Shown here in pieces: positions 61,584 through 64,000 of a stretch of 64,000 nucleotides of DNA. Within the stretch, counting starts at the first letter, position 1; every line of letters starts with the position of its first letter. The DNA is from Proteobacteria bacterium DTSAM18. GTDB taxonomy: Bacteria > Myxococcota_A > UBA796 > GCA-2862545. The notes beneath the pieces were generated by a model. That model saw only the letters and a program-made list of their open reading frames with translations. It was not told where the DNA came from and made no database searches. A program made the translations under genes and the position numbers. The stretch is taken from NCBI GenBank assembly GCA_028767165.1, contig JARACJ010000002.1:124001-188000 (forward strand), given 5' to 3'.

Positions 61584-62918
61584 CTACTTCCCGATGCAGA
61601 ACCTCGAGAACAGCGCGTCGAGAACCCGCTCCCGGGTGTCTTCCCCCGTGAGCTGATCGAGCTGCTCGATCCCGCGGGTAACCGCATCCGCACTCACCGC
61701 GACGCCCGCCCAGGGCAGGGCCTCGATGGCCTCGTCGAGGCAGTCCGCCAGGGCGAGCAGCACGTCGCGCTGCCGTGCCGAGCCCACCACGAGCTCGCCG
61801 GCCTTTGTGGGGGCGCCCACGAGCACGGTTCGCATGGCATCCTTCAATGCCTCGATGCCCTCTCCCGCCTTGGCGGAGGTGGGAATCGCCCCGTGGGGCG
61901 CCGGCGCCATGCCCGGACGATCGGTGCCGTTGTAGACCACCAGCCTGCGTCGATGGCCGGTGCGATCCAGGATCTGCTGCTCGACCTCCGACAGGCCGGC
62001 GCCCCGGGCCCTCAGCACCACCACGAGCAGGTCCGCCCCCTCGATGAGCTCGGCGGCGAGCGCCAGGCCGGCGGCCTCGATGGGATCGTCGGTCTGCCGT
62101 TCGCCGGCGGTGTCCATCAGGGTGACCTGCAGACCGCCGATCATGGTGGACACCTCGAGCACGTCGCGGGTGGTGCCCTCGCGATCGTGCACCAGCGCCC
62201 GACGGCTGCCGACCAGGGCGTTGAACAGGCTGGACTTGCCGGCGTTCACGGGGCCCACCAGCGCCACCCGGGCCCCCTCGACGTACATGCGTCCCGCCCC
62301 GAAGGTGGCCGCAAGATCCCGGGCGCGCGCAGAGGCGGATCCCAGGGTGATGAGCAGCTCCGCATCGTCGACCTTGGCCAGCTCGTCGCCGGGGTAGTCC
62401 AGCCGGGCCTCGAGCTCGGCGGCCACCTCCAGCAGATCGCCACGCATGGATCCGACGACCGCACCGAGCCGGCCCTCCATCGCATCGCGACCGATCTTCA
62501 AGCCCTGCTCGCTCGTGGCGTGGATCACCTGCAGCACCGCCTCGGCCTGCAGCAGATCCATCTTTCCGTTCTGCAGCGCCCGGCGGGTGAACTCGCCGGC
62601 CGTGGCCATACGGGCGCCCGCCGCCACCGCCGCGTGCAGAACCCGCTCGACGATGATCGGGTTGCCGTGGACGGTGAGCTCCGCGGTGTCCTCTCCGGTG
62701 AAGGTGGCGGGCGCTCGTGACACCACCACCATCCCGTCGTCGAAGACACCGCCCTCGTCAAACACGTCGACCCGTCGCACCCTGTTCGGATGCCACGGGC
62801 CGTCGTTGTGGGGACGGACGAAGCCTCGCAGCACCTCGTCGAGTCCGGCTCCGGAGAGCCGGACCACGGCGAGGGCGCTGCGACCCCAAGGTGTCGCCGG
62901 TGCGACGACGACACCCAT
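61584..62918 (-). CDS. mnmE: tRNA-modification GTPase MnmE
   Basis: 444 residues from ATG 62918 (a GTG directly before is also in frame), with GAGGA eight bases upstream. N-terminal formyl-THF-binding domain VVVAPATPWGRSALAVVRLSGAG, helical domain, inserted G domain with GPVNAGKSSLFNALVG (G1), EGTTRDVLE (G2), DTAGERQTDD (G3), and the C-terminal CIGK whose Cys is typical of MnmE. It acts with MnmG on the wobble uridine of tRNAs. The G4 motif reads NGTD rather than NKxD. It lies four bases after jag, forming the classic jag-mnmE pair. Confidence 0.94.
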   Translation of the reverse strand: MGVVVAPATPWGRSALAVVRLSGAGLDEVLRGFVRPHNDGPWHPNRVRRVDVFDEGGVFDDGMVVVSRAPATFTGEDTAELTVHGNPIIVERVLHAAVAAGARMATAGEFTRRALQNGKMDLLQAEAVLQVIHATSEQGLKIGRDAMEGRLGAVVGSMRGDLLEVAAELEARLDYPGDELAKVDDAELLITLGSASARARDLAATFGAGRMYVEGARVALVGPVNAGKSSLFNALVGSRRALVHDREGTTRDVLEVSTMIGGLQVTLMDTAGERQTDDPIEAAGLALAAELIEGADLLVVVLRARGAGLSEVEQQILDRTGHRRRLVVYNGTDRPGMAPAPHGAIPTSAKAGEGIEALKDAMRTVLVGAPTKAGELVVGSARQRDVLLALADCLDEAIEALPWAGVAVSADAVTRGIEQLDQLTGEDTRERVLDALFSRFCIGK

Positions 62919-62922
62919 CACA

Positions 62923-63963
62923 TCAATCCTCGATGGCCAGCTCGGGGCGCACCTGGATGTACTTGGTGCCCTCGCGGACCACGGACTCGGACTCGACGCC
63001 GTCGATGTTCGCCACCTCGAGGTGGACGATGCGACGGTCGTAGGAGTTCAGCTCGAGCTTGATGGTGATGCTGCGACCGGTCTCGACAGCCTTGTCGGCG
63101 GCGCGACGTGCCACGGCCTGCAGCTTGTCCTCGGGGTACTTGCCGCCACCGCCACGGCGCTCGCCACGGCCACGACGCTCGCCGCGATCGCGGTCGCGAC
63201 CACGACGCTCACCGCGATCACGGTCACGGTCACGTCCACGACGCTCACGACGGTCGCCACGCTCACGGCGCTCGCCACGGTCGCGGCGCTCACCGCGGGC
63301 CTTGCGGCTCTCGGCCTTGGTGCCCTCGGGATCGTCGACGTCGACGTCGATGGTGAAGTCGCCCATGGGTGCCAGGGCCAGCTTGAGGATGTGGCGGATG
63401 GCACCCAGGGTGGAGCCACGACGGCCGACGATCCGACCGGCGGCCTCGGCACGCACGTCGAGGTAGACGCGCTCGTCGTTGCCGGAAGCCTTCACGGTGG
63501 CCTCGACACCCATGTTCTTCAGCAGGGTCTCGAACCAGGTCTTCGCGAACTCGGATGCCTCGGTGGAGGAGAGCTCGGCGGGGGCAGCAGCAGCGGCAGG
63601 CGCAGCTGCGGCGGGTGCCTCCTCGGCCTTCTCCTCGGCAGCGGGAGCCTCCTCGGGGGCCTCCTCGCTCTTCTCGGCCTTGGCCTTGGCCTTGCGGGGC
63701 TTGCGCTCCTTCTTGGGGGCCTCGGCCTTCTCGGCGGCGGGTGCCTGCTCGGTCTCGGCGGGCAGCTCACCGGCCCAGGCGATGATCTTCACGGTGTTGC
63801 GCGCCACGGAACCGCCGGTGGTGGAGCGGAAGTGGGACAGGTCGATCTTGTACTTCACTGCCCGTGCATCGATGGACAGCTGGGAAGCGGCCTCGGCCAC
63901 GGCGCTGGCGATGTCGCCAGCCTCTGCGGTCACGGTCTGCACGCCCTCGGGAATGCCTTGCAT
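62923..63963 (-). CDS. jag: RNA-binding protein Jag/KhpB
   Basis: 346 residues, GGAG before the ATG. N-terminal Jag-N-like region (VTAEAGDIASAVAEAASQLSIDARAVKYKI, where YKI departs from the usual KKGFLG motif), then an Ala/Glu/Lys-rich linker (~75-135). The KH domain has RIVGRRGSTLGAIRHIL. An Arg/Asp/Gly-rich insertion of ~55 residues (RRGRDRDRDRGERRGRD) follows, and finally the R3H domain LNSYDRRIVHLEVANIDGVESESVV. KH and R3H domains bind RNA. The insertion is longer than in most Jag proteins. The remaining bases to 64000 are upstream sequence without a visible gene; yidC is expected next. Confidence 0.9.
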   Translation of the reverse strand: MQGIPEGVQTVTAEAGDIASAVAEAASQLSIDARAVKYKIDLSHFRSTTGGSVARNTVKIIAWAGELPAETEQAPAAEKAEAPKKERKPRKAKAKAEKSEEAPEEAPAAEEKAEEAPAAAAPAAAAAPAELSSTEASEFAKTWFETLLKNMGVEATVKASGNDERVYLDVRAEAAGRIVGRRGSTLGAIRHILKLALAPMGDFTIDVDVDDPEGTKAESRKARGERRDRGERRERGDRRERRGRDRDRDRGERRGRDRDRGERRGRGERRGGGGKYPEDKLQAVARRAADKAVETGRSITIKLELNSYDRRIVHLEVANIDGVESESVVREGTKYIQVRPELAIED

Positions 63964-64000
63964 GTTGTCTCCTACCAGTTGAAAGGGGCGGCCGGTTGCC

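Overview
The window is very GC-rich, gene-dense bacterial DNA with many ATGA/GTGA gene overlaps. The Asp/Thr/Pro-rich lipoprotein linkers, MopE-type Asp/Cys metal-binding motifs, large paralogous outer-surface lipoproteins and abundant radical SAM enzymes suggest a Myxococcota-like (deltaproteobacterial) organism. This is inferred from protein style; no rRNA or other decisive marker is present. No tRNA, rRNA, CRISPR array, transposase or phage gene was found. Promoters that can be guessed share one form: TTGnnn, 16-18 bases, then TAYCNT.

Layout. 1-2.6 kb: 3' end of fpr, a Nudix-fold protein with a broken catalytic box, an Nfu-type Fe-S protein and a membrane fatty-acid desaturase. 2.7-18.5 kb: an accessory block of four giant repetitive lipoproteins (812-1495 aa) made of shuffled ~120-residue WDSGWCEP modules, bracketed by two paralogous predicted beta-barrel proteins. 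18.5-20.2 kb: a dapF-like gene lacking both catalytic cysteines, divergent from nadK. 20.2-30.8 kb: one overlapping operon of DUF4129, DUF4350, MoxR, DUF58, RDD and SpoIIM-like genes plus five paralogous multi-pass membrane proteins with a common C-terminal tail; a sixth paralogue lies at 33.8 kb. 31.0-33.6 kb: two tandem exported lipoproteins with a ferritin-like diiron domain and nearly identical 3' ends.

34.7-52.4 kb is the most interesting region. A minus-strand operon encodes an HxsD-like protein, a miniature HxsD-like protein, an HxsB-like radical SAM maturase, a precursor-like protein with 49 Ser-His-Gly/Ala triplets, two more radical SAM enzymes and an unknown 461-aa protein; an RND/MMPL exporter follows on the same strand. 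This looks like a variant of the predicted His-Xaa-Ser (HXS) peptide-modification system without a canonical HxsC. Next to it are a Tat-signal protein, two MopE-motif lipoproteins, and a second operon of three radical SAM-fold proteins. The first protein of that operon has lost the [4Fe-4S] cysteines. Divergent from it is a HExxH putative peptide-modification protein. Together this gives six radical SAM-fold proteins within about 12.5 kb.

52.4-64 kb is mostly housekeeping: an SDR-type epimerase, a large barrel protein, an RlmD/TrmA-type RNA methyltransferase, a TPR/BON/LysM membrane protein, a TPR lipoprotein-like protein, gshB, an RsmB/NOP-type methyltransferase, mnmE and jag. A 428-base stretch between the methyltransferase and mnmE holds no gene but carries a ~56-bp inverted repeat resembling a miniature mobile element. 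jag-mnmE at the edge implies yidC and rnpA-rpmH lie just beyond the window end.
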